64,000 nt of DNA from Nostoc sp. ATCC 53789 (GTDB lineage: Bacteria > Cyanobacteriota > Cyanobacteriia > Cyanobacteriales > Nostocaceae), in contig NZ_CP046703.1 of assembly GCF_009873495.1 (NCBI RefSeq), positions 5,980,501 to 6,044,500 on the forward strand, written 5' to 3'. The translations under genes were made by a program, and so were the position numbers. Position 1 is the first letter of the stretch. Each line of letters opens with the position of its first letter. Below are positions 33,280 through 41,675 of the stretch, piece by piece. A model generated the notes under the pieces. The model made no database searches. It saw only the letters and a program-made list of their open reading frames with translations, and was not told the DNA's origin.

Positions 33280-35184
33280 ATGACTCTCCTGCCTCCCACT
33301 CAACTGAGGAAGGTAACGGAACAACCTGCATTTCCTACACCTTCTGCTCATTTAGCTCACCTAATTAATCGTTTTCAACCATCCCCAGAAACAGTTGTCC
33401 TGTTTTTAGCCATGCTCATTGGCGGTGGTACGGGTATGGGTGTAGTCACCTTTCACTATTTAATCCAGTTGATTCACCAGTTGATGCTGGAAAATTTAAT
33501 GGGTCAAATCGGTGTCTGGGGTGCTTGGACTTTAGCCTGCGTTCCCACCCTTGGCGGGTTAATCGTTGGCTTGATGCGCTGGCGCACTCAAGACTTTGGC
33601 CCTGGACTTTCATCTCTCATCGCCGCTTCTCAGGGAAAAGATATTAAGCGACCACTACGACCAGTTACGAAAATGCTGGCCGCATCTGTTTCTTTGGGGA
33701 GCGGTGCTTCTTTGGGGCCAGAGGGGCCGAGTGTAGAAATTGGCGCAAATTTTGGGATGTTGTTCTCTGTAATCCTCAATGTATCTCAAGAGCGACAACG
33801 TTTGCTGTTGGGTGCTGGCGCGGCGGCTGGACTGGCGGCGGGATTTAACGCTCCCATTGCTGGAGTATTTTTTGCCTTAGAAGTGGTGATGGGAGCGACA
33901 TCTTTCGCTACTTCTGCGGTAAGTGTGGTACTGCTAGCGGCGGTGGTAGCAGCATTAATTGCCCAAATTGGTTTGGGGGCACAACCTGCTTTTGATTTAC
34001 CTGCTTACCAAGTCCGTAGTCCTTTGGAATTACCCCTTTATCTTGGTTTGGGTTTAGGGGCCAGCCTTGTTTCTCTGGCTTATACTCAATTAATTCGTTT
34101 AGCAAAAGCCTGCTTTGCTGGAAAGGTTCGAGGTTTTGCCTTTTTGGGACGAATTCCTGAGCCAATTCATCCAATTATTGGCGGTGTGATAATTGGTGCA
34201 GTTGCTTTGCATTTTCCACAAATTTTGGGTGTGGGTTATGAAACTGTAGAAGCAATGCTTCAGGATGTGGAGTTTCCACTCTCCTTGTTGGTGGTGCTGT
34301 TGGTGGTAAAGCTACTGATGACTGCAATTAGTGCGGGTAGTGGTTTCATTGGCGGTTTGTTTGCACCAGCCATGTTTTTAGGTGCTTCTTTTGGTTCAGC
34401 GTATGCCAAACTTTTAGCCGTGGCATTCCCGACTATTTGCGATCAAATGGCGGCTCCCCCTGCTTACGCAATGGTAGGAATGGCAGCAGTACTAGCTGCT
34501 AGTGTCAGAGCGCCGTTAACGGCTATTTTAATGCTGTTTGAATTAACCCGTGACTATCGCATTGTTTTACCGTTGATGGCAGCTGTGGGTTTGAGTGTTT
34601 GGCTAGTAGAAAGGATTAAACCAACTTTTAACTCTAACTCTAATCTACAACAAATTGGTCTTTCGGAATTGAAAGATGAACAAGCGGAAATTGTGCAGCA
34701 AATTTTGGTAGAAGATGCTATGCACCCTTATCCAAAAAAATTACCTGCAACCCTTGGAGTTTTAGATGCAGCTGTAGAAATGATTCGCGATCGCACCCGG
34801 AGTGCTTTAGTAATTGATGCAGCCGAGCAATTAGTTGGTATACTCTCTCTAGAAGATATTAACCGTGCCCTTGCTCTTTGGCAAAGTTACCCGAATTCAC
34901 TAACTGAAATTCCAGATAATTTATCCAGTCAAACTCTCATAGATATTTGTACTACTGAAATTCTCTATGCATGGCAAGATGAACTATTATCTGAAGCTTT
35001 AGATCGTATGAGTCTTCGAGGTTTACATCAATTACCAGTGGTAGCACGAGACAAACCCGATCGCATTTTGGGTTTACTAGAAAAAGAGCAAATTGCCTTA
35101 ACCTGCAATTTAGCAGTTACGCGCAAGGCACTTCGCCACTATTTACCAGTCTTACCCACTACAGATATAGTTATTAGTCATTAG
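33280..35184 (+). CDS. ClC-type chloride channel/antiporter with C-terminal CBS pair
   Basis: A 634-aa ClC family protein. Residues about 40-440 form the membrane domain; GSGASLGPEGPSVEIGANFG carries the gating glutamate of the G-x-E-G-P motif, and GFIGGLFAPAMFLGASFG is the second ion-path motif. The usual GSGIP motif of the first half is replaced by GPGLSSLIAAS. Residues about 475-620 hold two CBS repeats (EDAMHPYPKKLPATLGVLDA; RMSLRGLHQLPVVARD), which in other ClCs bind adenine nucleotides. The C-terminus VISH-stop is made from the first STRR heptamers, so the original end may have been different. Confidence 0.93.
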   Translation: MTLLPPTQLRKVTEQPAFPTPSAHLAHLINRFQPSPETVVLFLAMLIGGGTGMGVVTFHYLIQLIHQLMLENLMGQIGVWGAWTLACVPTLGGLIVGLMRWRTQDFGPGLSSLIAASQGKDIKRPLRPVTKMLAASVSLGSGASLGPEGPSVEIGANFGMLFSVILNVSQERQRLLLGAGAAAGLAAGFNAPIAGVFFALEVVMGATSFATSAVSVVLLAAVVAALIAQIGLGAQPAFDLPAYQVRSPLELPLYLGLGLGASLVSLAYTQLIRLAKACFAGKVRGFAFLGRIPEPIHPIIGGVIIGAVALHFPQILGVGYETVEAMLQDVEFPLSLLVVLLVVKLLMTAISAGSGFIGGLFAPAMFLGASFGSAYAKLLAVAFPTICDQMAAPPAYAMVGMAAVLAASVRAPLTAILMLFELTRDYRIVLPLMAAVGLSVWLVERIKPTFNSNSNLQQIGLSELKDEQAEIVQQILVEDAMHPYPKKLPATLGVLDAAVEMIRDRTRSALVIDAAEQLVGILSLEDINRALALWQSYPNSLTEIPDNLSSQTLIDICTTEILYAWQDELLSEALDRMSLRGLHQLPVVARDKPDRILGLLEKEQIALTCNLAVTRKALRHYLPVLPTTDIVISH

Positions 35185-35250
35185 TGATTGGTCATTGGTC
35201 ATTAGTCATTGGTTTTCACAAAGGACAAATGACAATTGACTAATGACCAT
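35172..35250. repeat. STRR heptamer array overlapping the ClC stop codon
   Basis: TTATTAGTCATTAGTGATTG, then GTCATTGGTCATTAGTCATT and, inverted, GGACAAATGACAATTGAC. The array begins inside the last four codons of the ClC gene and continues to 4 bp before the stop of the convergent cyAbrB gene. Architecture is the same as at 26004-26076. Confidence 0.9.
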
Positions 35251-35253
35251 TTA

Positions 35254-35667
35254 TTAAGCTGTGGCTTCTATGGCTTCATCACCTTCCCGATCTTCTGGAT
35301 CTACCTGTCTCAGACGAATGTGTTTTTTGCCTAAAGTGATGATAAATTCATCTCCTGGTTTCAGATTCATCTGTTTTGTATAAGCTGAACCTATAAGTAA
35401 GTTACCATTCGATTGCACACTAATTCTATAGCTAGCACTACGTCCACCACGCCCATTAGCACTTGGTGTACTGTCCAACTGAATTCCTTCAGCATCAATT
35501 AGGGCATTTAAGAACTTCATCATATTGACGCGCTCTATACCATTTTTAGTAACGGTATAGTAGCCGCACTTCTTGGCTTTGTCTTCTTTGCTCTCGCTCT
35601 CTAGCTCTTTGACTTTTTTGAGCAGTTCTTCACCGAGTAAGGGTTCAATTTTTTTCTGTTTAGGCAT
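35254..35667 (-). CDS. cyAbrB-family transcriptional regulator (cyAbrB2 type)
   Basis: A 137-aa cyanobacterial AbrB-like DNA-binding protein. MPKQKKIEPLLGEELLKKVKELE begins the family, KKCGYYTVTKNG leads into the central region, and the C-terminal AbrB-like domain reads YRISVQSNGNLLIGSAYTKQMNLKPGDEFIITLGKKHIRL. The basic N-terminus and ALIDAEGIQLDSTPSANGRGGRSASY match the cyAbrB2 (Synechocystis Sll0822-like) branch, which tunes nitrogen and carbon metabolism genes. Start placed at ATG 35667 rather than the adjoining TTG 35670. Confidence 0.93.
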   Translation of the reverse strand: MPKQKKIEPLLGEELLKKVKELESESKEDKAKKCGYYTVTKNGIERVNMMKFLNALIDAEGIQLDSTPSANGRGGRSASYRISVQSNGNLLIGSAYTKQMNLKPGDEFIITLGKKHIRLRQVDPEDREGDEAIEATA

Positions 35668-36061
35668 CAACTTAGATCAAAAATGGATGTTTGAAGTGTT
35701 GGAATCGATTTTATTTTAGCTGAGGTTGAGCTAATAGGAACATAATCCTTTAGTTTTTATCTCAACCTAGCCAAGTATATTACACTCAGATGCACAATTG
35801 TTATGCCATTAACAATATTGTCAAGACAATCTATTTTAGAGAATGCTGGCAATGCTGATCGCTATATATATAGTTTGTAAATCACTGCTAAACTATACTT
35901 GTTTAAGTTTTCTAAACTAACGCTCAAAAGGTTGTTTATTTGCTGAGGATGATAATTGAGTTACAGAATGATAAGTAAAACTGATCCTTAGTTATTGGTC
36001 GTTGGTTATTGGTTATTTACAAAGGACAAATGACAAAGGATAAATAACAAAGCTTGCCAAA
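35668..36061. other. Divergent region with STRR heptamers before the Rrf2 gene
   Basis: About 390 bp. The part at 35990-36052 is an STRR-type array (GTTATTGGTCGTTGGTTATT then AAAGGACAAATGACAAAGGA) just upstream of the Rrf2 start codon, with a downstream spacer of 10 bp, so the element lies in the mRNA leader. The left part contains AT-rich promoter-like sequence and no gene. Confidence 0.6.
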
Positions 36062-36502
36062 ATGAAATTAACTACCAGAGGACACTATAGTGTAAAGGCG
36101 TTGCTAGATTTGAGTTTACAGCCAAAATATGGGCCTGTATCTGTAAGAGCGATCGCTAAACGTCAAGATATCCCTGCTCCTTATCTCGAAAAACTACTAA
36201 TAGAAATGCGTCGTGCATCAATAGTTAAATCAATTCGTGGCAGCATCGGCGGATACCAATTGGCAAGAGAGCCTGCACAAATATCTATAGGACAAATTTT
36301 AGAAGCAGTTGGCGAGACTAGCCATTTACCTCATCACACCCCAGCACCTACACAAGCTGAAGATTGGGTAACATTTAGCCTTTGGCAAAGACTCAACCAA
36401 AAGCTCAAAGAAGCTTTGTACAGTATTACTCTGGCAGACCTTTATTACGATGCTCGTAGCTGGCAAGCTTCACTTGGGGAAGAAGCTAGTTTTGTGGTTT
36501 AG
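36062..36502 (+). CDS. Rrf2-family transcriptional regulator without cysteines
   Basis: A 146-aa Rrf2 winged-helix regulator: MKLTTRGHYSVKALLDL, SVRAIAKRQDIPAPYLEKLLIEMRRA as the recognition helix-turn-helix, and SIRGSIGGYQLAREPAQISIGQILEA as the wing. Family members such as IscR and CymR-like proteins bind Fe-S clusters through three Cys in residues 90-105; here there is no cysteine in the whole protein. It may therefore sense something else, or act constitutively or through a partner. It sits 379 bp upstream of cobD. Confidence 0.9.
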   Translation: MKLTTRGHYSVKALLDLSLQPKYGPVSVRAIAKRQDIPAPYLEKLLIEMRRASIVKSIRGSIGGYQLAREPAQISIGQILEAVGETSHLPHHTPAPTQAEDWVTFSLWQRLNQKLKEALYSITLADLYYDARSWQASLGEEASFVV

Positions 36503-36881
36503 TCAAGAGCGGAGCCAGAGACGCTCCGCCTCCGGTCAATAGTTTAAATATTGAATAGGAATTTTAGATTTTTTGGTTGATACCCCACCCGGTAATTCTT
36601 GCCACAACGCTTTCGTGAGGGGAACAAATCGAAAATCCTCAATTTCAAATCCGACGCTTCTATCGATGCTCATTCCTCTCTACAAGATGCTGCGCGTAGC
36701 TTCCTTCCCCGCAGGAATACGCTACCGCTAACGCTGCACCATCAGAGCCAAGTACTTGGATTTTGTACGGCTACGTTAACGTGGTCAGGGTCAATCTAAA
36801 ATACAAGTTGCTCTGGAAGCGCACCAAAGGTGCGACCCAAAATCCAAAATCCAAAATTGATTGACCCTTGACTCATGACTT
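36503..36881. other. Gene-free region upstream of cobD with hairpin and dispersed repeat
   Basis: A 7-bp GC stem GCGGAGC/GCTCCGC (36509-36515, 36523-36529) follows the Rrf2 stop directly but has no U-run. Near 36690-36740 there is a dispersed repeat (GCTGCGCGTAGCTTCC, CGCAGGAATACGCTACC). The 66-codon frame across it is repeat-derived. I looked for a cobalamin riboswitch (B12-box) upstream of cobD and did not find one. Confidence 0.45.
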
Positions 36882-37853
36882 ATGACTGATAGCATCTATA
36901 TCTTAATAATTGCTGCATTTTTAGATTACTTAATTGGCGATCCTTGGGATTGGCCTCATCCAGTACAAATTATGGGGTGGGTAATTTCTCGCCTAAGCAA
37001 ATTTTTTCTCCAATTGTGTAAAAATCCTCTTACACAACGCCTAGCTGGAATTGTACTAGGGATTATTTTAATAATTGGTAGCGGTCTTGTTGGTTTTTTG
37101 ATTATTCAAAGTGCCAGATGGGTTCATCCGTGGTTGGGAATTGCAATTGATTCCATTCTTTTAGCTAGTTGTTTTGCTGGTAGAAGTTTGCGAACCGCAG
37201 CAGTGGCTGTTTTACAACCTTTAACAGCAGGAGATTTGGAGAAAGCTCGAAAGATTTTAAGTAATTACGTTGGTCGAGATACCCAAAACCTCTCACAAGC
37301 AGAAATTTTGCGAGCCGTTTTAGAAACGGTTGCAGAAAATGCTACAGATGGAGTCATGGCTCCGCTTTTTTATGCAATTGTTGGTGTCTTTGTGCCAATT
37401 GTGGGGCCAACTCCCTTAGCTTTAGCATACAAAGCCAGCAGTACCCTTGATTCAATGGTGGGCTACCGAGAAGCACCCTATACTTATTTGGGATGGTTTT
37501 GTGCGCGGTTAGAAGATTATTTAACTTGGCTACCTTGTCGGTTAACAGTCGTGACTCTGGCGCTGTTATCGGGTAAACCAATGCAGGTTTGGCGAATTTG
37601 TCGTCGGGATGCAATTAACGATCCTAGTCCCAATTCTGGCTGGAGTGAGTGTGTCTATGCTGCTTTTTTGGGTGTGCAGATGGGAGGTACAAATTGGTAT
37701 CGTGGGGTAGCTAAGTACAAACCACTGCTAGGAGATGCTATTTATCCCATTACTGCAACGTCTATTCAAAATGCTTTGCAGTTAACTCGATATTGTTTTT
37801 TGCTATGGTTAGGCATAGCGATCGCAATATTCTTAATACTCCCAAACAAGTAA
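36882..37853 (+). CDS. cobD: Adenosylcobinamide-phosphate synthase CobD/CbiB
   Basis: Membrane enzyme of cobalamin synthesis (323 aa) that attaches aminopropanol phosphate to adenosylcobyric acid. The family blocks are LDYLIGDPWDWPHPVQIMGW, VGRDTQNLSQAEILRAVLETVAENATDGVMAPLFY, STLDSMVGYREAPYTYLGW and SGWSECVYAAFLGVQMGGTNWYRG. Four or five transmembrane helices are seen. It is followed 63 bp later by pyrR. Cyanobacteria generally make pseudocobalamin. No other cobalamin gene lies in the window. Confidence 0.96.
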   Translation: MTDSIYILIIAAFLDYLIGDPWDWPHPVQIMGWVISRLSKFFLQLCKNPLTQRLAGIVLGIILIIGSGLVGFLIIQSARWVHPWLGIAIDSILLASCFAGRSLRTAAVAVLQPLTAGDLEKARKILSNYVGRDTQNLSQAEILRAVLETVAENATDGVMAPLFYAIVGVFVPIVGPTPLALAYKASSTLDSMVGYREAPYTYLGWFCARLEDYLTWLPCRLTVVTLALLSGKPMQVWRICRRDAINDPSPNSGWSECVYAAFLGVQMGGTNWYRGVAKYKPLLGDAIYPITATSIQNALQLTRYCFLLWLGIAIAIFLILPNK

Positions 37854-37916
37854 ATTTAGGAGTTAAGAATAAAAACTTCTAACTTTTAACTCATCATTCC
37901 TAACTTATTATTCCCT

Positions 37917-38453
37917 ATGTCTGCCAAAGTCGTTGAAATTCTCTCATCCGAAGAAATCCGTCGTACCTTAACTCGCCTCGCCTCTCAAATTGTGGAAAGG
38001 ACACGTGATTTGTCTCAACTGGTGCTTCTTGGTATTTATACCAGGGGTGCGTTATTAGCCGAATTGTTGGCGCGTCAGATTGAGACCCTGGAAGGTGTAG
38101 CTGTGTCAGTTGGCGCTTTGGATATTACATTTTATCGAGATGACCTCGACAAAATTGGATTGCGAACTCCAACGAAAAGTGAAATTCCTTTTGACCTTAC
38201 GGGGAAAACGGTTGTACTCGTGGATGATGTGATTTTTAAAGGACGGACAATTCGCGCTGCTTTGAATGCAGTCAACGATTATGGTAGACCAGAGGTGATT
38301 CGTTTAGCCGTGTTAGTAGACAGGGGCCATCGAGAATTACCAATCCACCCAGATTTTATTGGAAAGAAGTTACCTACTGCTAAAGAGGAAGTTGTTAAAG
38401 TTTACTTACAAAATTACGATGGACGAGATGCAGTAGAGTTGATTAGTCATTAG
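37917..38453 (+). CDS. pyrR: PyrR, pyrimidine operon attenuator/uracil phosphoribosyltransferase
   Basis: A 178-aa PRTase-fold protein. The PRPP motif is TVVLVDDVIFKGRTIRAALNA (about residues 98-118), with VEILSSEEIRRTLTRLASQIVER at the start and GALDITFYRDD characteristic of PyrR. In Bacillus it binds pyr mRNA and attenuates transcription in response to UMP; in cyanobacteria no pyr attenuator operon is adjacent here, so the RNA role is uncertain and uracil salvage may dominate. The C-terminus LISH-stop comes from STRR heptamers. Confidence 0.93.
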   Translation: MSAKVVEILSSEEIRRTLTRLASQIVERTRDLSQLVLLGIYTRGALLAELLARQIETLEGVAVSVGALDITFYRDDLDKIGLRTPTKSEIPFDLTGKTVVLVDDVIFKGRTIRAALNAVNDYGRPEVIRLAVLVDRGHRELPIHPDFIGKKLPTAKEEVVKVYLQNYDGRDAVELISH

Positions 38454-38488
38454 TCATTTGTCATTTGTCATTTGTCATTGAGTCATTG
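38442..38488. repeat. STRR heptamer array overlapping the pyrR stop codon
   Basis: ATTAGTCATTAGTCATTTGT followed by CATTTGTCATTTGTCATTG, beginning inside the last codons of pyrR. A single orientation, without the inverted arm seen at 26004 and 35172. Confidence 0.85.
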
Positions 38489-38514
38489 CAAAACTCTTCC
38501 CCATTCCCCATTCC

Positions 38515-38898
38515 TTAACGCAAAACTGGACTGCCATGATGATGAACTAAATACCACTTTCCACTAAGAAAGTGAAATATATTTGTAGCTGTTGATTGTG
38601 CTTCAAGTCTTCTGCCAGCTACTACTTGGAATACATTTTCTCTCAGCACAACATAAGCAATATTGTCAACTATTTCTGTAGCAATTATATCTGTGTTTAT
38701 TTCGATATAAGCGGTGTTTTTAAATATCTGCTCCCAAGAGATGCGAATCTCCTTCCAACCTCGTAGTATATTACTTCCAGGATGAATACAAAAACTACCA
38801 GTTCCTTGTGACCATACGGCACTCATTATCTCAATATCTTTTCTTTCAAAAGCTCGATAAAAAGCTGCATTAGCCGCTAAGACTTCATCCTTTGTCAT
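38515..38898 (-). CDS. SnoaL/NTF2-like domain protein
   Basis: A 127-aa protein of the NTF2-like superfamily (SnoaL-like 3 group). The early motif VLAANAAFYRAFERKDIEIMSAVWSQG, the CIHPGSNILRGWKEIRISWEQIF block and the C-terminal strand FHFLSGKWYLVHHHGSPV match ketosteroid-isomerase-like folds. The buried His residues may form a pocket. Its role is unknown; many cyanobacteria carry one copy. It has its own transcription unit, convergent with pyrR. Confidence 0.85.
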   Translation of the reverse strand: MTKDEVLAANAAFYRAFERKDIEIMSAVWSQGTGSFCIHPGSNILRGWKEIRISWEQIFKNTAYIEINTDIIATEIVDNIAYVVLRENVFQVVAGRRLEAQSTATNIFHFLSGKWYLVHHHGSPVLR

Positions 38899-39006
38899 GG
38901 GGAATTTAATAGTTAGGAGTTAGGAGTTAGGATTCACTAAATTATAACTCTCAAGTTTGACAAATAAATTAGTAATGCCCAATGCTCCATGCCCAATTTC
39001 CAATTC

Positions 39007-40896
39007 CTAAATCTTTTGAACTGTGCTAATAATTTGCAGTAATTGACTAGCTGTATAAGGCTTAGATAAAAAGGCTTTAATACCCATATCATAGGCTGTA
39101 TTAACTTTATCAGTCGAAGTTAGTCCGCTGACGGCAATAATTTTGACATCTGGGTTAATTTTTCGCAGGGTGCGGATAGTAGTTATCCCATCCATAGACG
39201 GCATTACCATATCAGTCAAGACAAGAGATATTTTATCTCGATGTTCTGCATATAAGGCTATTGCTTCAATGCCATCACTAGCTGTCATTGCTTTATAATT
39301 ATGGCTTTCTAAGGATGTTTTTGTCACGTCTCGAATGGCAGCCTCATCATCTACAACTAAAATTAATTCTCCTTGTCCTGAAGGTAGTCTTTGGTCTTCT
39401 TCTTCTATAGTTTCCGCCGCTTCTTGTGCTGGCAAATATACCTTAAATTGGCTACCTTTTCTCTGTTCGCTACATACGTTGATAAAACCGCCGTGGCTTT
39501 TAATAATGCCAAGGACTGTAGAAAGACCAAGACCAGTACCTTTATTGAGTCTTTTGGTAGTAAAAAATGGATCAAATATCCGATCTAATATTTCTGATTT
39601 AATGCCAATTCCTGTATCAGTAACAGTAATAACGACATGATGACCAACTTGAGCTTCGATATGCATCTTGGCGTAATTTTCATCAATTAAGAGATTTTCC
39701 GCCGAAATTTTCAAAGTTCCACCATTTGGCATAGCGTCACGAGCATTAACACATAAATTCATCAGTACCTGATGCAGTTGGGTGGCATCACCAGATACAG
39801 TCCAAAGATGTTGCGAAATTTGAGTGGAAACTTCAATGGATTTGGGAAATGTTTCTCTAATAATTTGCTGAATTTCTATTATTAAATGCTTTAATTGCAA
39901 TATTGTGCGCTCGCCTTCAAGCCCGCGAGTAAAAGATAATACTTGCTTGACTAAATTTGCCCCGCGTTTAGTGTTTGTAATCAATATTGGCAACAGTCGC
40001 CGAGAACGCTCATCATGGACTTGTGCCTCTAACAGTTGGGCTGTCATCAAAATGGGCGCAAGAATATTATTTAAGTCGTGGGCGATACCACTGGCTAAAG
40101 TACCAATGCTTTCCAATCGCTGGGCGCGGAGAAATTGCGCTTCAAGTTGTTTTTTTTGTGTGATATCAGTGTTAACAACGAGAAAAGATTGTGCTTTATT
40201 GCCGAATTCATGCACTAGTGTCCAACGGCTTTCGACAATAATTTCTTTACCTGATTTTGTTTTTTGCTGTAATTCGCCCTCCCAAGAGCCATTTTTCATC
40301 AAAACACTGAGTGCTTCTTGAACTTTAGACGGATATTTTTCATGCCAGAGAGATCGTGTCTTCTTATTAATTACTTCTTCTTTTTTCCAACCGTACAAAC
40401 TCTCAGCAGCTTTGTTCCAAAATAAAATTTTATCGTCTAAATCACGCACAAAAATTGCATCGGTGGCAACATTTAGTAAAGCGGCTTGTTCGCGGATTTT
40501 CTGTTCTGTCTGTTTGCGCTCGATGGCGTAGCGGATAGAACGCTCTAACAAAGGTGCAGTCAACTGGCTTTTTTCAAGATAATCTGCGGCTCCGGCTTTC
40601 ATCGCTTCGATATCTATTTCCCAGTCGCCCTGACCAGTTAGTAAAATTATGGGAGAAGAACAGCCGTTGGCAATTGCTTCGCGCAAAAGTTCCAGTCCAT
40701 TGTGTGGCCCCAAACGGTAGTCTACAAGATAAACGTCATGTTGGTGGCGAGCGATCGCATTTCTTGCTGCTTCATAATTATTTACCCACTCCAACTCGCA
40801 GTCTGCTACCTGAAATTCACTGAACCAGTAACGAGTCAAAATATAGTCATCTTCGTCATCATCAATGAACAAAACTTTGATAGGGCTGTTGTCCAT
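39007..40896 (-). CDS. Hybrid histidine kinase: receiver-PAS-kinase-receiver
   Basis: A 629-aa protein. Domain order: receiver (about 5-125, phospho-Asp in YLVDYRL), PAS (about 140-250, NVATDAIFVRDLDDKILFWN), HisKA (phospho-His in SGIAHDLNNIL), HATPase (LMNLCVNARDAMP, TDTGIGI, GTGLGLS), and C-terminal receiver (about 505-625, VLTDMVMPSMDG). HisKA of the HDLNN type is found in kinases that work with phosphorelays. The start codon overlaps the end of the upstream Rcp-like regulator by 35 bp, so both are likely translated from one mRNA. No membrane segment is visible. Confidence 0.93.
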   Translation of the reverse strand: MDNSPIKVLFIDDDEDDYILTRYWFSEFQVADCELEWVNNYEAARNAIARHQHDVYLVDYRLGPHNGLELLREAIANGCSSPIILLTGQGDWEIDIEAMKAGAADYLEKSQLTAPLLERSIRYAIERKQTEQKIREQAALLNVATDAIFVRDLDDKILFWNKAAESLYGWKKEEVINKKTRSLWHEKYPSKVQEALSVLMKNGSWEGELQQKTKSGKEIIVESRWTLVHEFGNKAQSFLVVNTDITQKKQLEAQFLRAQRLESIGTLASGIAHDLNNILAPILMTAQLLEAQVHDERSRRLLPILITNTKRGANLVKQVLSFTRGLEGERTILQLKHLIIEIQQIIRETFPKSIEVSTQISQHLWTVSGDATQLHQVLMNLCVNARDAMPNGGTLKISAENLLIDENYAKMHIEAQVGHHVVITVTDTGIGIKSEILDRIFDPFFTTKRLNKGTGLGLSTVLGIIKSHGGFINVCSEQRKGSQFKVYLPAQEAAETIEEEDQRLPSGQGELILVVDDEAAIRDVTKTSLESHNYKAMTASDGIEAIALYAEHRDKISLVLTDMVMPSMDGITTIRTLRKINPDVKIIAVSGLTSTDKVNTAYDMGIKAFLSKPYTASQLLQIISTVQKI

Positions 40897-41359
40897 GTTT
40901 TTCTCCCACTGCTTCTAGTGGTAGTTTCACGATTTCAAACCAGTATTTGACTAGAGTGTCCATGACCTCGACTAATGAGGCAAAAGGCGCTGGCTTAATG
41001 ATGAAGGAGTTCGCACCTAAATGGTAAGTATTATATATATCTTCTTCTCTTCGTGATGTTGTCAGTATTACAACTGGAATTTGCCGCAGTTGGGGGTCAG
41101 ATTTTATCTGTTTGAGTGCCTCAAGACCGTTAATTCTCGGTATATTCAAATCTAATAAAATCAAACCAGGATGCGGTAAATTGCTCCTGTTTACATATTG
41201 ACCACGATGGTACAAATAATCCATCAACTCTTCACCATTACTCACGATGTATAGTTCAATTGGCAATTGACTCTCTGCCAATGCCTCACGAACCAAGATG
41301 CCATCGTCTTCATCGTCATCAGCCATTAAGATGGTGAGATTTCTTTTTCGACCCTCCAC
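40862..41359 (-). CDS. Single-domain response regulator (Rcp1-like)
   Basis: A 165-aa stand-alone receiver. The acidic pair is in LMADDDEDD and the phospho-Asp in LILLDLNIPRING; the Thr and Lys switch residues are in ILTTSR and FIIKPAP. The extended LYIVSNGEELMDYLYHRGQYV segment before the phospho-Asp is the Rcp1 (cyanobacterial phytochrome response regulator) signature. GTG start at 41359 is favoured by an AAGGAG sequence 5 nt upstream. It overlaps the next kinase by 35 bp. An Rcp-type regulator paired with non-phytochrome kinases is noteworthy. Confidence 0.93.
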   Translation of the reverse strand: MEGRKRNLTILMADDDEDDGILVREALAESQLPIELYIVSNGEELMDYLYHRGQYVNRSNLPHPGLILLDLNIPRINGLEALKQIKSDPQLRQIPVVILTTSRREEDIYNTYHLGANSFIIKPAPFASLVEVMDTLVKYWFEIVKLPLEAVGEKHGQQPYQSFVH

Positions 41360-41675
41360 ATCGTCTCCTTTGCAGTGATTTATTATGAATCAAGTTATTA
41401 AGCTGGCATAGATGGTAACTCTTCCGTTGACAAAAATCATTACTTATGCAATTTATTTGTTTAGGATCTGAAAGTTTTATTTCTTTGCTAATAGAAGGCG
41501 ATGTCTAACAACAAATAGCTGTGGTGGTAGCCAATAGCCTGAAATAATCGAATCTTATTAATAATTAACATTACGGTTGATTTGTACAATACATCAGTCC
41601 TACAAATTACGAGTGGCAATTGTACAATTAAGCTAATTTTGAGATTTATTATTAATCCCTCTCTAGGAATAAAAA
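41360..41675. other. Gap between two signalling genes of the same strand
   Basis: About 316 bp. No ORF is supported. The region is AT-rich. It may hold a promoter for the Rcp-like regulator and the following kinase, making them separate from the upstream 1116-aa kinase. Confidence 0.4.

Noticed and set aside
36599..36799. 66-codon ORF between Rrf2 and cobD
   Set aside because: It is formed by a GC-rich dispersed repeat.
36503..36881. Cobalamin riboswitch upstream of cobD
   Set aside because: The characteristic B12-box was searched for by eye and not found; the local GC stem has no matching context.
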